From positions 4,278,001 through 4,342,000 of the forward strand of contig NZ_CP114039.1 of the NCBI RefSeq assembly GCF_026965535.1: 64,000 bases of DNA. The letters run 5' to 3'. Under the pieces are notes generated by a model. That model was given only the letters and a program-made list of their open reading frames with translations, made no database searches and was not told where the DNA came from. This stretch comes from Corallococcus sp. NCRR. Lineage in GTDB: Bacteria > Myxococcota > Myxococcia > Myxococcales > Myxococcaceae. The position numbers and the translations under genes were made by a program. Shown here piece by piece: positions 27,001 to 34,696 of the stretch (positions within the stretch are counted from its first letter, which is position 1; each line of letters starts with the position of its first letter).

Positions 27001-29022
27001 GGGCGCCGGCGGCGCGGCCGGGGCGGGGTCGCCGAAGTCCAGGCTGAAGTCCGGTGACGGCGGCGCGGCCGGGGGCGGCGACGAGAAGTCCACGGCGAAC
27101 GGATCATCCGTGGGCACGGGAGCCTGGCCATACGCGGGGGCCTGACCGTACGCGGGGGCCTGACCGTACGCGGGGGGCGGCGGCTCCGCGAAGTCGAAGG
27201 ACACGGCCTGGGGCGCGGCGGGCGAGGGCAGGTCGGAGAAGTCCATCGCCTGGGGCGCGGCGGGCGAGGGCAGGTCCGAGAAGTCCATGCCGGGCGAGGG
27301 CGGCAGGGCGAAGGGGTCCTCGCTCGCGGAGGGCAGCCCGCCCAGGTCATAGGACGGCGCGCCGGCGGCGGGCGGCGGGGGCAGGGCGAACGGGTCCGCG
27401 TCGGGGGGCGCGGCCGCGTAGTCGGAGGGCGGCGGGAGGCCGAACGGATCCGCTTCCGGCTCCGCGGGGGGCGGGGCCAGGGCGAACGGATCCGCCTGGG
27501 GCTCCGGCTCGCCGTAGCCGTAGGTTTGCGGGTGGGGACGCGACGCCGCGGCGGGGCCGTGGGCGTTGTTCGGGTCGTTGATGTCGAAGGTGAACGCGTC
27601 CTCCGGCGCCGGCTGCGCGGGGACGGGCAGGGTGCCGTCGTCCGCGAAGTCGAAGTCGGGCGTGCCGAAGTCGGCCTCGGCGGGCGGGGCGGCGGCGACG
27701 GGCTCTTCGGAGAAGTCGAAGTCGCGCGCGGTGCCGGCGGGCTCGTCCGTGCCGTAGGCGGCGGGCTCGCGGAAGGCGGCGTTGGGGACGGGGATGGCGA
27801 CGACGCGGGTCACGTCCTCGCGCGGCTCGGAGAAGTCGCTGGTGTCGACCGAGGAGAACTCGCCGCTGCTCACCTCCGCGAAGTCGTCCTCCGCGGGCGA
27901 GGGGGCCGGCGGCGCGGCGTCCATGTCGAAGTTGAACGAGTCGTCCGGCAGGGCCACCGGCGCGCCAGGTCCCGCGTCGAGCGAGAGGGCCCGGGGCGCG
28001 GCCACGCCCGGCGAGGCATAGGCCGCGGGCGGGACCTCGTCGTCGAAGGAGAACGGATCCTCGGGGACGGGCGGAGCGGCGTTGCCCGGCAGCGGGATGG
28101 CGGCGGCGCGCGGGGCGGCAGCGCCGGGGAGCGGGATGGCCGGACCCGCGCCCATGGGGATGGCGGCGGACTGGGGCGCGGCACTGCCCGGCAGCGGGAT
28201 GGCGGCCGAACGGGGCGCGGCGCTTCCGGGCAGCGGGATGGCCTGGCCCGTACCCATGGGGATGGCGGCGGGCTGCGGCGCGGCGGTGCCGGGCAGGGGG
28301 ATGGCGGCGGACTGCGGCGCCGGGGCGGCGGCGCGCGGAGCGGCGGTACCCGGCAGCGGGATGGCCGGGCCCGTACCCATGGGAATGGCGGCGGACTGCG
28401 GGGCGGCACTGCCCGGCAGCGGGATGGCGGCGGACTGGGGCGCGGCGCTGCCGGGCAGCGGAATGGCGGCGGACTGCGGCGCCGGAGCGGCGGCGCGCGG
28501 GGCGGCCTGGCCCGGGAGCGGAATGGCGGCGGACTGCGGCGCGGCGGCACCCGGCAGGGGGATGGCGGCGGACTGGGGCGCGGCGCTACCCGGGAGCGGG
28601 ATGGCGGCGGCATTGCCCGGCAGGGGAATCGCGGCGGACTGCGGCGCGGCGGTGCCGGGCAGGGGAATCGCGGCGGCCTGGCCCGGAAGCGGGATGGCGG
28701 CGGGCTGCGGCGCGGCGGCACCCGGCAGTGGGATGGCGGCGGACTGGGGCGCCGCTGGGCGGGGCGCGGCGGTGCCGGGCAGGGGAATCGCGGCGGACTG
28801 GGGCGCGGCATTGCCCGGGAGCGGAATGGCGGCGGCCTGGCCCGGCAGGGGGATGGCGGCAGCCTGCGGCGCCGCGGCCTCGGGAGCTTCGGAGCTCGCG
28901 CCATCGGCCTTGATGGGGAACGTGGTCTGGCACCGGGCGCACTTCAGCTTGGCGCCGCCGGGCGGGATCCGCCTGTCATCGATGTTGTAATTCGTCTGGC
29001 ACGACGGGCAGGAGACTTTCAT
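24001..29022 (-). CDS. Zinc-ribbon / GYF-like / transmembrane / TPR giant protein
   Basis: ATG at 29022 (AAGGA eight bases upstream) gives 1,673 residues. An N-terminal MJ0042-type zinc ribbon (CPSC ... CARC, residues 5-31) is followed by a low-complexity zone with 18 copies of IPLPG to about 320, then an acidic Phe/Asp/Pro-rich disordered region. A GYF-like domain lies near 757-820 (GKMFGPFEEGVIVKMLEDGQ), one membrane helix near 883-900 (ALIAAGVAVLVLGTG), and about 20 TPR units fill the rest. Zinc ribbon, GYF domain, single TM and TPRs are the building blocks of AgmX/GltJ and AgmK/GltI in Myxococcus gliding, so a motility or polarity scaffold role is plausible. It is not an assigned ortholog. 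The N-terminal half should be cytoplasmic and the TPR half periplasmic. Confidence 0.88.
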   Translation of the reverse strand: MKVSCPSCQTNYNIDDRRIPPGGAKLKCARCQTTFPIKADGASSEAPEAAAPQAAAIPLPGQAAAIPLPGNAAPQSAAIPLPGTAAPRPAAPQSAAIPLPGAAAPQPAAIPLPGQAAAIPLPGTAAPQSAAIPLPGNAAAIPLPGSAAPQSAAIPLPGAAAPQSAAIPLPGQAAPRAAAPAPQSAAIPLPGSAAPQSAAIPLPGSAAPQSAAIPMGTGPAIPLPGTAAPRAAAPAPQSAAIPLPGTAAPQPAAIPMGTGQAIPLPGSAAPRSAAIPLPGSAAPQSAAIPMGAGPAIPLPGAAAPRAAAIPLPGNAAPPVPEDPFSFDDEVPPAAYASPGVAAPRALSLDAGPGAPVALPDDSFNFDMDAAPPAPSPAEDDFAEVSSGEFSSVDTSDFSEPREDVTRVVAIPVPNAAFREPAAYGTDEPAGTARDFDFSEEPVAAAPPAEADFGTPDFDFADDGTLPVPAQPAPEDAFTFDINDPNNAHGPAAASRPHPQTYGYGEPEPQADPFALAPPPAEPEADPFGLPPPSDYAAAPPDADPFALPPPPAAGAPSYDLGGLPSASEDPFALPPSPGMDFSDLPSPAAPQAMDFSDLPSPAAPQAVSFDFAEPPPPAYGQAPAYGQAPAYGQAPVPTDDPFAVDFSSPPPAAPPSPDFSLDFGDPAPAAPPAPARINPAVDFGDVDFGDPSPVPSSSATGLPDALEFDPTAAPVDDLEADLSAPLPPPPAAGPADGLEMLSFIDDSAGKDAGGRVQVKRFHVRRRSGKMFGPFEEGVIVKMLEDGQLLGNEDVSPDSEAWSAIGTVPVFAAAIQRLMEGPAKAVPLAATPGAPAPEAAGTTDPANPQASMERLRQLYEGRMAAVSVVDRSAADAKWKKRMPALIAAGVAVLVLGTGASFEASRYGAFGRNKFFPSRVSSGSAEAKLVEEARKGLLADTYASYKEARTKSAQVLAKNEYPEVRALWCQSVAYLQRRYADGERSDLAACGKHMETIELLGEKNVEVIKTTAGIALTQRKGAEVQARLRDAAVREDNQGDLELSFLLAESYAQQKDIGNAVATLTKVLEKDAKSAKAHHALGNLYQAQGKADEAAKAYAEALAADPQHAASAVELAAVELLVRKSNIEQGAQAVESALKLQDALGPAERARARGLKGVALFQQFKPKEAEAELRTALKDNPDSDFIKAQLAQVLRSQRDYDGALPLYASLAKEDSDNLGYVDGHITALVMTGKMQDALTAVEAASKSFPNEARIAYLYGRIEDALDKPTEAEGHFKRANAADAKLVDAGLYLGRLYLRQHRNADARALLEAAAQQAPEHAGVHAGLGELALAENNSLLAQQEFDRAVQLDPNLADAHLGLSRVALLNGDTTLAETEANRALELDPHLLKDGRLQRGLVLWRLHRLDEAAAELEKAKGEDPRSITTPITLGAVLLEKGDLAGAESNLGLALRNEPSNHEALYYLGLVRAKRSEYTQALDSMKTAVDRAPKRPDYKYAYGVILRDAKRLPDAVEQWKAAVELEPNYADAHEALGHAYLERGEFDAAIASFEAALKADPQRTRVMGAMGDVLFNAARWDDAVRRYQAALKADPKLTYVYYKVARAFTEQAQYAKAIDWYKKATTAEPDNAQSFYYLGFAYKERNKRKDAITAFKEYLVKKPDAADKKDIEDEIYDLEH
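28075..28870 (-). repeat. IPLPG tandem repeat region
   Basis: The coding DNA here repeats short units that translate to A-A-I-P-L-P-G with spacers such as S-A-A-P-Q-S. Eighteen IPLPG copies and three I-P-M-G variants can be counted. The period is 9-20 residues and irregular, unlike a CRISPR. The Pro-rich motif is a plausible ligand for the GYF-like domain of the same protein. Confidence 0.85.
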
Positions 29023-29252
29023 TGTTTTCCTTCGACGAGACCGGCTGGCGCGCGCACGCGCAGCTAATGACGGGGGCGTGCGATGGTCCGCGCGGCGCGT
29101 GCAGGCTAGCAGAGCCGTTTCAAGCCCGGAAAGAACGCGCCCCAGGTGCGCACCGTTGTCACCCGGCCGGGCAGGAGGGCGGGCGCCCGCCAACACCAAC
29201 AGTGTGCATCCCTTTTCCAGGGCCCCTCCCGGGGTGGTAGACCCGGCGGCGC

Positions 29253-30566
29253 ATGGATCCCATCGTCATCCTCGGGGCGGGCCTGGCGGGCCTGTCCACC
29301 GCGCACTTCCTCAAGCGCCCCTGGCGCCTCATCGAGAAGTCCGACCGGGTCGGCGGCCTCATCAAGACCGAGGTCATCGACGGGTGTTACTTCGACCCCA
29401 CCGGCCACTGGCTCCACCTGCGCGACCCGGAGATCCAGCAGCTGGTCAACACGCTCTGGCTCCCGGACCAACTGGTGCGCATCCAGCGCCGCGCCGCCAT
29501 CTTCTCGCGCGACACCTTCACCCGCTTCCCCTACCAGGTGAACACCCACGGGCTGCCGCCGGAGGTCGTGGCGGAGAACCTGGTCGGCTACGTGGAGGCC
29601 ATCTACGGGGAGAAGGGCCGCGCCCTGCGCGAGCGCGACCCCGTGAACTTCGAGGAGTTCATCCTCCGCTACATGGGTGAAGGCTTCGCGAAGAACTTCA
29701 TGCTGCCCTACAACCAGAAGCTCTGGACCGTGCACCCGCGAGAGATGTCCGCCGCGTGGGTCGGCCGGTTCGTGCCGCGCCCCACCCTCAAGGAGGTCGT
29801 GGACGGGGCGCTCGGCGCGGGCAGTGATCAGCTGGGCTACAACGCGTCGTTCCTCTACCCGCGCGAGGGCGGCATCGAGAGCCTGGCGCGCGCCATGAAG
29901 CAGCACCTGACGGGCGGCGAGCTGAGCGTGCGCACGGAGCCCGTCTCCATTGACTGGAAGGCGAAGCAGGTCACGCTGTCGGACGGACGCACCCTGCCGT
30001 ATTCGGGGCTGGTGTCCTCCATCGCGCTGCCGGCGCTGGTGGACCTGCTCGGGAAGGGCGCCTCCGGCGTGCCGGACGAGGTGCGGGCCGCGGCGAAGCG
30101 CCTGCGCGCCTTCATCGTCACGTACGTGTGCGTGGGCGCCCGGGGCGCGAACCGCCAGCCGTGGCATTGGATCTACCTGCCGGAGCCGGAGTTCCACTCG
30201 TACCGCATCGGGGCGCCGTCGGCGGTGTACGCGCCCCTGGCCCCTCCGGACACGGCCAGCTTCTCCGTGGAGTTCAGCCACCACGGCGAGCTGTCCGTCG
30301 CGGACGCGGAGCGGTTCGCGGTGGAGGACCTGGTGCGCTCGCGGATGATCCACTCGGCGGACGACATCCTCTTCGCGAAGGGGCGGGAGATTCCCAACGC
30401 GTACGTCCTCTACGACGACGCCTACGGCCCCGCGATGGCGGAGGTGAAGCGCTTCCTGGAGCACGCCGGCATCCTCATGGCGGGGCGCTACGGAAAGTGG
30501 GAGTACGCCTCCATGGAGGACGCCATCCTGGACGGGCGGGCTTGCGCCCGGACGCTGAACGGCTGA
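29253..30566 (+). CDS. FAD-dependent protoporphyrinogen-oxidase-like oxidoreductase
   Basis: The protein is 437 residues. Residues 4-40 show the dinucleotide-binding motif I-L-G-A-G-L-A-G-L-S with LIEKSDRVGGLIK. The region HWLHLRDPE, PYQVNTHGLPPEVV and PYNQKLWTVHPREM resembles the amine-oxidase/UDP-galactopyranose-mutase-like flavoproteins often linked to polysaccharide genes. It is the first gene of a three-gene plus-strand set with a GT2 glycosyltransferase and a NodB-type deacetylase, so it probably acts on a sugar or a polyprenyl-linked sugar. Heme synthesis is not supported by context. It diverges from the giant TPR gene across 230 bp without clear promoter boxes. Confidence 0.87.
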   Translation: MDPIVILGAGLAGLSTAHFLKRPWRLIEKSDRVGGLIKTEVIDGCYFDPTGHWLHLRDPEIQQLVNTLWLPDQLVRIQRRAAIFSRDTFTRFPYQVNTHGLPPEVVAENLVGYVEAIYGEKGRALRERDPVNFEEFILRYMGEGFAKNFMLPYNQKLWTVHPREMSAAWVGRFVPRPTLKEVVDGALGAGSDQLGYNASFLYPREGGIESLARAMKQHLTGGELSVRTEPVSIDWKAKQVTLSDGRTLPYSGLVSSIALPALVDLLGKGASGVPDEVRAAAKRLRAFIVTYVCVGARGANRQPWHWIYLPEPEFHSYRIGAPSAVYAPLAPPDTASFSVEFSHHGELSVADAERFAVEDLVRSRMIHSADDILFAKGREIPNAYVLYDDAYGPAMAEVKRFLEHAGILMAGRYGKWEYASMEDAILDGRACARTLNG

Positions 30567-30644
30567 CGCAAGGAGTCGTCTCCTGTCGACGGTGGTCCGG
30601 GGGCGTGCTACGCCCCAAAGCCTTCCCTTCGCATTTCCGGACCC

Positions 30645-31355
30645 ATGGCCCTGCACCTCTCCGTCGTCATCCCCGTCTACAACGAGGAGTCCATCATCGC
30701 CCAGGCAGCCGAAGAGCTGCGCCAGGGGCTGGATGCTCGCGGGCTCGACTACGAAATCATCTTCGCGGAGAACGGCTCGCGCGACGCGACGCCCCGGCTC
30801 CTGGAGGAGCTCTGCGCGAAGAACCCGCGTCTGCGCTGGTTCCACTCGGAGACGCCCAACTACGGCGTGGCGCTGAAGGCCGGTATCCTGAAGGCCCGGG
30901 GCACCTACGTGGTCTGCGATGAAATCGACCTCTGCGACCTGACCTTCTACGACGCGGCGCTGCCCCGGCTGGAGCGCGGCGAGGCGGACATGGTCGTGGG
31001 GTCCAAGGCGGCCAAGGGCGCGAGCGACCAGCGCCCACTCATCCGCCGCGCGGCCACGCGGGTGCACAACAAGCTGTTGCGCGTGGCGCTGGGCTTCCAG
31101 GGCACGGACACGCACGGCCTGAAGGCGTTCCGCCGCGAAGCGCTGCTGCCCGTCATCCAGAAGTGCGTGGTGGACATGGACGTGTTCGCCAGCGAGTTCG
31201 TCATCCGCGCGTGGCGCGAGGGGCTGAACGTCATGGAGATCCCCATCCAGCTCCATGAGAAGCGCCAGCCGTCCATCCACCTGTTCAAGCGCGTGCCCAA
31301 CGTGCTCAAGAACGTGGGAAAGCTGTTCTACGTCATCCGCGTCCGCGGGACCTGA
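30645..31355 (+). CDS. Family 2 glycosyltransferase
   Basis: The 236-residue protein has the GT-A nucleotide-sugar fold: LSVVIPVYNEE at the start, IIFAENGSRDAT with the first conserved Asp, and an acidic stretch CDEIDLCD near 88-95 that replaces the usual DxD. There is no C-terminal membrane helix pair, so it is a soluble or peripheral transferase, closest in layout to dolichyl-phosphate mannose synthase-like enzymes. The next gene starts 18 bases after its stop. The pairing with a NodB-domain protein recalls ArnC/ArnD-type transfer to undecaprenyl phosphate followed by deacylation; this is an inference from context. Confidence 0.88.
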   Translation: MALHLSVVIPVYNEESIIAQAAEELRQGLDARGLDYEIIFAENGSRDATPRLLEELCAKNPRLRWFHSETPNYGVALKAGILKARGTYVVCDEIDLCDLTFYDAALPRLERGEADMVVGSKAAKGASDQRPLIRRAATRVHNKLLRVALGFQGTDTHGLKAFRREALLPVIQKCVVDMDVFASEFVIRAWREGLNVMEIPIQLHEKRQPSIHLFKRVPNVLKNVGKLFYVIRVRGT

Positions 31356-31373
31356 GCGGAGGAGAGTTGCCCC

Positions 31374-32321
31374 ATGACGGCAGCGCGCCTGGCGTCCATC
31401 TCCGTCGACCTGGATTCGCTGCCGCACTACTGCCGGATCCACGGGCTGCCCGAGTCGCTGCTCGATGAGTGCGCGCGGACGCTGATCCACCGCGTGGCGG
31501 TGCCGCGCTTCCTGGAGCTGTTCGCGGCAGTGGGCGTGCCCGGGACGTTCTTCGTCATCGGCGAGGACCTGGAAGCGGACCCCGGCGCGGTGGACGGCAT
31601 GCGGCGCTCCCACGCGGCAGGGGTGGAGATTGCCAGTCACAGCCATGCCCATGACTACGCGCTCACCCGGCGCGGGCCGGACGCCATCGCGGAGGACCTG
31701 TCGCGCGCGGACGAGGCCATCCTGAAGGCCGTGGGCGTGCGTCCTTCGGGCTTTCGCGCCCCGGGCTACACGCTGAACGCGGACCTGTACGCGGCCACGG
31801 TGGCGCAGGGCTACCGGTACGGTTCGTCCGCGTTCCCGGCGGCGCCGTACTACGCGGCGAAGGCGGCGATGATGGGGGCGCTCGCGGCGCTGGGGCGGCC
31901 GTCGCGCTCCGTGCTGGATACGCCTCGCGTGCTGCTGGCGCCGCGCGTGCCGTACCGGCCGGACCCCGCGCAGCCCTACCGTCGTGGTTCGGGGGCCGTG
32001 CTGGAGCTGCCCATGACGGTGACGCCAGTGGTGCGCTTCCCGTTCATCGGCACGTTCGCGACGACGCTGCCGCTCGGAACGATGCGCGCCGCGTACCGCA
32101 CGTGCCGGACGGATGCGTTCTTCAACTTCGAGCTGCACGGCGTCGACGTGCTGGACGCCACGGACGGGATTCCCCCGGAGCTCGCGCGGCAGCAGCGCGA
32201 CCTGCGCGTGAGCGCCTCGAAGAAGATGGAGCGGCTGCGCGGCATCTTCCAATGGCTCAAGGACGACTTCGACGTCGTCACCCTTCGCGACGCGGCGGGG
32301 CAGCTGTCCGCGACGCTCTGA
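31374..32321 (+). CDS. NodB-homology polysaccharide deacetylase
   Basis: The protein is 315 residues. NodB motifs are present: the catalytic base Asp in SVDLDS near residue 12, the zinc-binding H-x3-H in ASHSHAH near 86-90, and motif 3 GFRAPGYTLN near 122. There is no signal peptide, so it acts in the cytoplasm, as ArnD or PIG-L-like enzymes do, not on exported polysaccharide. GGAGGAGAG precedes the start. It probably removes an acyl group from a lipid-linked or nucleotide sugar made by the two genes upstream. It converges with the DUF2252 gene with one base between stops. Confidence 0.87.
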   Translation: MTAARLASISVDLDSLPHYCRIHGLPESLLDECARTLIHRVAVPRFLELFAAVGVPGTFFVIGEDLEADPGAVDGMRRSHAAGVEIASHSHAHDYALTRRGPDAIAEDLSRADEAILKAVGVRPSGFRAPGYTLNADLYAATVAQGYRYGSSAFPAAPYYAAKAAMMGALAALGRPSRSVLDTPRVLLAPRVPYRPDPAQPYRRGSGAVLELPMTVTPVVRFPFIGTFATTLPLGTMRAAYRTCRTDAFFNFELHGVDVLDATDGIPPELARQQRDLRVSASKKMERLRGIFQWLKDDFDVVTLRDAAGQLSATL

Positions 32322-32322
32322 C

Positions 32323-33750
32323 TCAGCGCGCGGCCTTCAGGGCCTTCCAGTCGGCCTCGGTCTGATCCGCGTAGGCCTGCGCGAAGGCGACCAGCCGCTT
32401 CGTGGCCCCCTTCGTGTCTCCGCCCACCCAGTCCTCCAGGCACATCGCCTGGGCCTGCGTGTGGCCGTGGGCGCGGGCCAGCACGACGCCCGCCTGTTCG
32501 AAGGTGGAGCGCAGGGCCTTCTTCTTCCCGAGCACGGCGTCGTCCAGCTTGTTCTTCTCCGGCTCCACCTCGCGCACGAGGAACGCCCGGCCGCCCATGT
32601 TCACCGCGCCGGTGAGCGGGTTCACCGCGCCGCCCAGCTCCTCCTGCGCCTTCACCACGTCCGCGCCGTTCGCGGGCACCGGGGGCGACGCCACTCCAGA
32701 CGCGAGCAGCTCCTTCAACTCCAGCAGCACGGGCGGCGCCTTCGGATCCGCCGCGCCCACGAGCACGTAGTCGCGCTCCAGGCCATAGCTGCTGCCCCCC
32801 GCGTCCAGCCGCTCCGCCAGGTCCAGCACCCTCAGGGGGACGGCCACGCCCTCCGTGCCATCCAGGGTCTTCTCGTAGGACGCCAGCGTGGTCCGCACCG
32901 CCGCCTTCTTCTCCGCGTCCAGCGGCTTGAGCGTGTCCGACGTGAGGAAGCGCGGCCCCTTCGAGCCGTCGAGCTTCACGTACTTGGACAGCAGGTCCTT
33001 CGCGGACGTGTCGCGCGCCTTCCCGATGAGGTCCTTCACCGGGCCGGAGGACTCCTTCTTGTCCAGGAAGGCCCCCGGGTTCGCGTCGCCGTCCGCCAGC
33101 AGCTCCAGCGTCTCGAAGTAGTTCTTCGCGAGCGCCTCCACCGCCTTGCCCTGCTCGCTGGTGGACAGGCCCGCCTCGCGCGCGGTGAGGACCGCGCTGG
33201 TGGCCAGGCGCGTGAGGTCCGCTTCCGGCGACGCGGTGCCCGTCTGGTCGAAGTCGTTGAGCCCCCACACCGGCTTGCCCTCGGGACCCCGGAACGTGCC
33301 CAGGTTGCCCACGTGCGCGTCGCCCACCACCCGGATGTCCGGCGCGGGCCGGTCCGTCAGCCGGGCCTCCCGCGCGTACGGGCCCCGCAGGTCCGCGTGG
33401 AACAGGGCGGGCATGGCGCGGAACATGGCGGAGGGGCTCTCACGCATCTGCGCCAGCTTCTCCTTCAGGCGCGCGGGCGGCAGGTCCAGCCGCGCGTTGA
33501 AGTCGCGCACGAAGGACACGGCCTGTGACGGCGGCCGCTCCAGTCCGGACGCCCGGGCCTGCCGGGGCGCCAGGGTGTTCCCCGCCACGGTGTCGCCCGT
33601 CCGTGACGGGGTGGCCTGGGGCTGGAAGTCGCTGATGTCAGGGGCCAGCCGTCCCGCTCCGGCCCCGGAGGAGGCGAGCGTCAGCACCGTGGCGGCGACA
33701 GTGGAGCCAGACGTCCGGGAGGGGAGGGAGCGTTTGGACGGGATGTGCAT
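32323..33750 (-). CDS. DUF2252 family protein, exported
   Basis: The protein is 475 residues. The N-terminus has basic residues and a hydrophobic Ala/Val stretch that can act as a signal sequence (TVAATVLTLASSGAGAGR). The DUF2252 hallmarks are clear: R-E-S-P-S-A-M-F-R-A-M-P-A-L-F near 120, VVGDAHVGNLGTF near 155 and LNDFDQTGTASPEADL near 178, in which His/Asn and Asp residues sit as in aminoglycoside-phosphotransferase-like kinases. The biochemical role of DUF2252 is unknown. The gene is monocistronic and divergent from the acyltransferase gene. Confidence 0.88.
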   Translation of the reverse strand: MHIPSKRSLPSRTSGSTVAATVLTLASSGAGAGRLAPDISDFQPQATPSRTGDTVAGNTLAPRQARASGLERPPSQAVSFVRDFNARLDLPPARLKEKLAQMRESPSAMFRAMPALFHADLRGPYAREARLTDRPAPDIRVVGDAHVGNLGTFRGPEGKPVWGLNDFDQTGTASPEADLTRLATSAVLTAREAGLSTSEQGKAVEALAKNYFETLELLADGDANPGAFLDKKESSGPVKDLIGKARDTSAKDLLSKYVKLDGSKGPRFLTSDTLKPLDAEKKAAVRTTLASYEKTLDGTEGVAVPLRVLDLAERLDAGGSSYGLERDYVLVGAADPKAPPVLLELKELLASGVASPPVPANGADVVKAQEELGGAVNPLTGAVNMGGRAFLVREVEPEKNKLDDAVLGKKKALRSTFEQAGVVLARAHGHTQAQAMCLEDWVGGDTKGATKRLVAFAQAYADQTEADWKALKAAR

Positions 33751-33841
33751 GGGGGACCTTCCGGCGGATTATCGTCAGAAGGTCATCGCGGGTTGTGGGC
33801 CCACTCCCGGCGTGCGAGCGGGGGTGCTAAGGAGCGGGCCC

Positions 33842-34696
33842 ATGCTGGAGCGTTTCAGCGACAAGGTGAAGAAGGGCCTGCGCGAGTGGACCGAGCGCAT
33901 GGCCGGCGAGCAGCAGTCCGACCAACTCCAGGCCCTGGCCCGGACGGAGAACGAGTACGGGGTGGATCCGTTCGGGTTCAACCTGGACTACAGCCTGGCC
34001 GCCATCGCCCCGTTCATGTGGCTCTACCGCCACTACTTCCGGGTGGAGGCCTACGGCGCGGACCGCATCCCCCAGGGGCGGGTGCTGCTGGTGTCCAACC
34101 ACTCCGGCCAGCTGCCGCTGGACGGCGCGATGATTGGCATCGCCCTGATGGTGGAGGGCAACCCGCCGCGCGCCATCCGCAGCATGGTGGAGAAGTGGGT
34201 GCCGTCCCTGCCGTACGTCTCCACGTTCATGGCGCGCGTGGGCCAGATTGTCGGCACGCCGGAGAACTGCCGGCGGCTGCTGGAGGCGGAGGAGGCCATC
34301 CTCGTGTTCCCGGAGGGCACGCGCGGGCTCAACAAGCTGTGGCCCCAGCGCTACCAGCTCCAGGAGTTTGGCCTGGGCTTCATGCGCCTGGCGCTGGAGA
34401 CGAACACGCCCATCGTGCCCATCGCCGTGGTGGGCGCGGAGGAGCAGGCCCCCGCGCTGATGAACCTGAAGCCGGTGGCGAAGCTGTTGGGCTTCCCGTC
34501 CTTCCCCATCACCCCCACGGGCACGCCCTTCCCGCTGCCCACGAAGTACCGCATCTACTTCGGCGACGCGCTCCACTTCACCGGCCGCGCGGACGACGAG
34601 GACAGCGAGCTGGACAAGAAGGTGCGCACCGTGAAGGCCTCCATCCAGGCCATGCTTCATCAGGGCCTCAAGGAACGCCGGGGGGTGTTCTGGTGA
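33842..34696 (+). CDS. PlsC-like lysophospholipid acyltransferase
   Basis: The protein is 284 residues with ATG at 33842. The acyltransferase block shows NHSGQLPLDGAMI near 86 (His and Asp separated by six residues instead of the canonical four) and the FPEGTRGLNK motif near 158. These are typical of the LPLAT/MGAT-like branch and not of plain PlsC. One hydrophobic stretch near 55 may associate with the membrane. The stop overlaps the next start (GTGA), so it is coupled to the SDR gene. Together they may modify a lipid, but the acceptor is not known. Confidence 0.86.
   Translation: MLERFSDKVKKGLREWTERMAGEQQSDQLQALARTENEYGVDPFGFNLDYSLAAIAPFMWLYRHYFRVEAYGADRIPQGRVLLVSNHSGQLPLDGAMIGIALMVEGNPPRAIRSMVEKWVPSLPYVSTFMARVGQIVGTPENCRRLLEAEEAILVFPEGTRGLNKLWPQRYQLQEFGLGFMRLALETNTPIVPIAVVGAEEQAPALMNLKPVAKLLGFPSFPITPTGTPFPLPTKYRIYFGDALHFTGRADDEDSELDKKVRTVKASIQAMLHQGLKERRGVFW

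Noticed and set aside
23995-27057. 1,020-codon plus-strand open frame
   Set aside because: It is the complement of the TPR giant gene and has no domain pattern; the zinc ribbon, GYF and TPR motifs lie on the minus strand.
28075-28870. Repeat-rich DNA that could suggest a CRISPR array
   Set aside because: Repeats are short, irregular in spacing, in frame with coding sequence and translate to IPLPG units; no cas genes are near.
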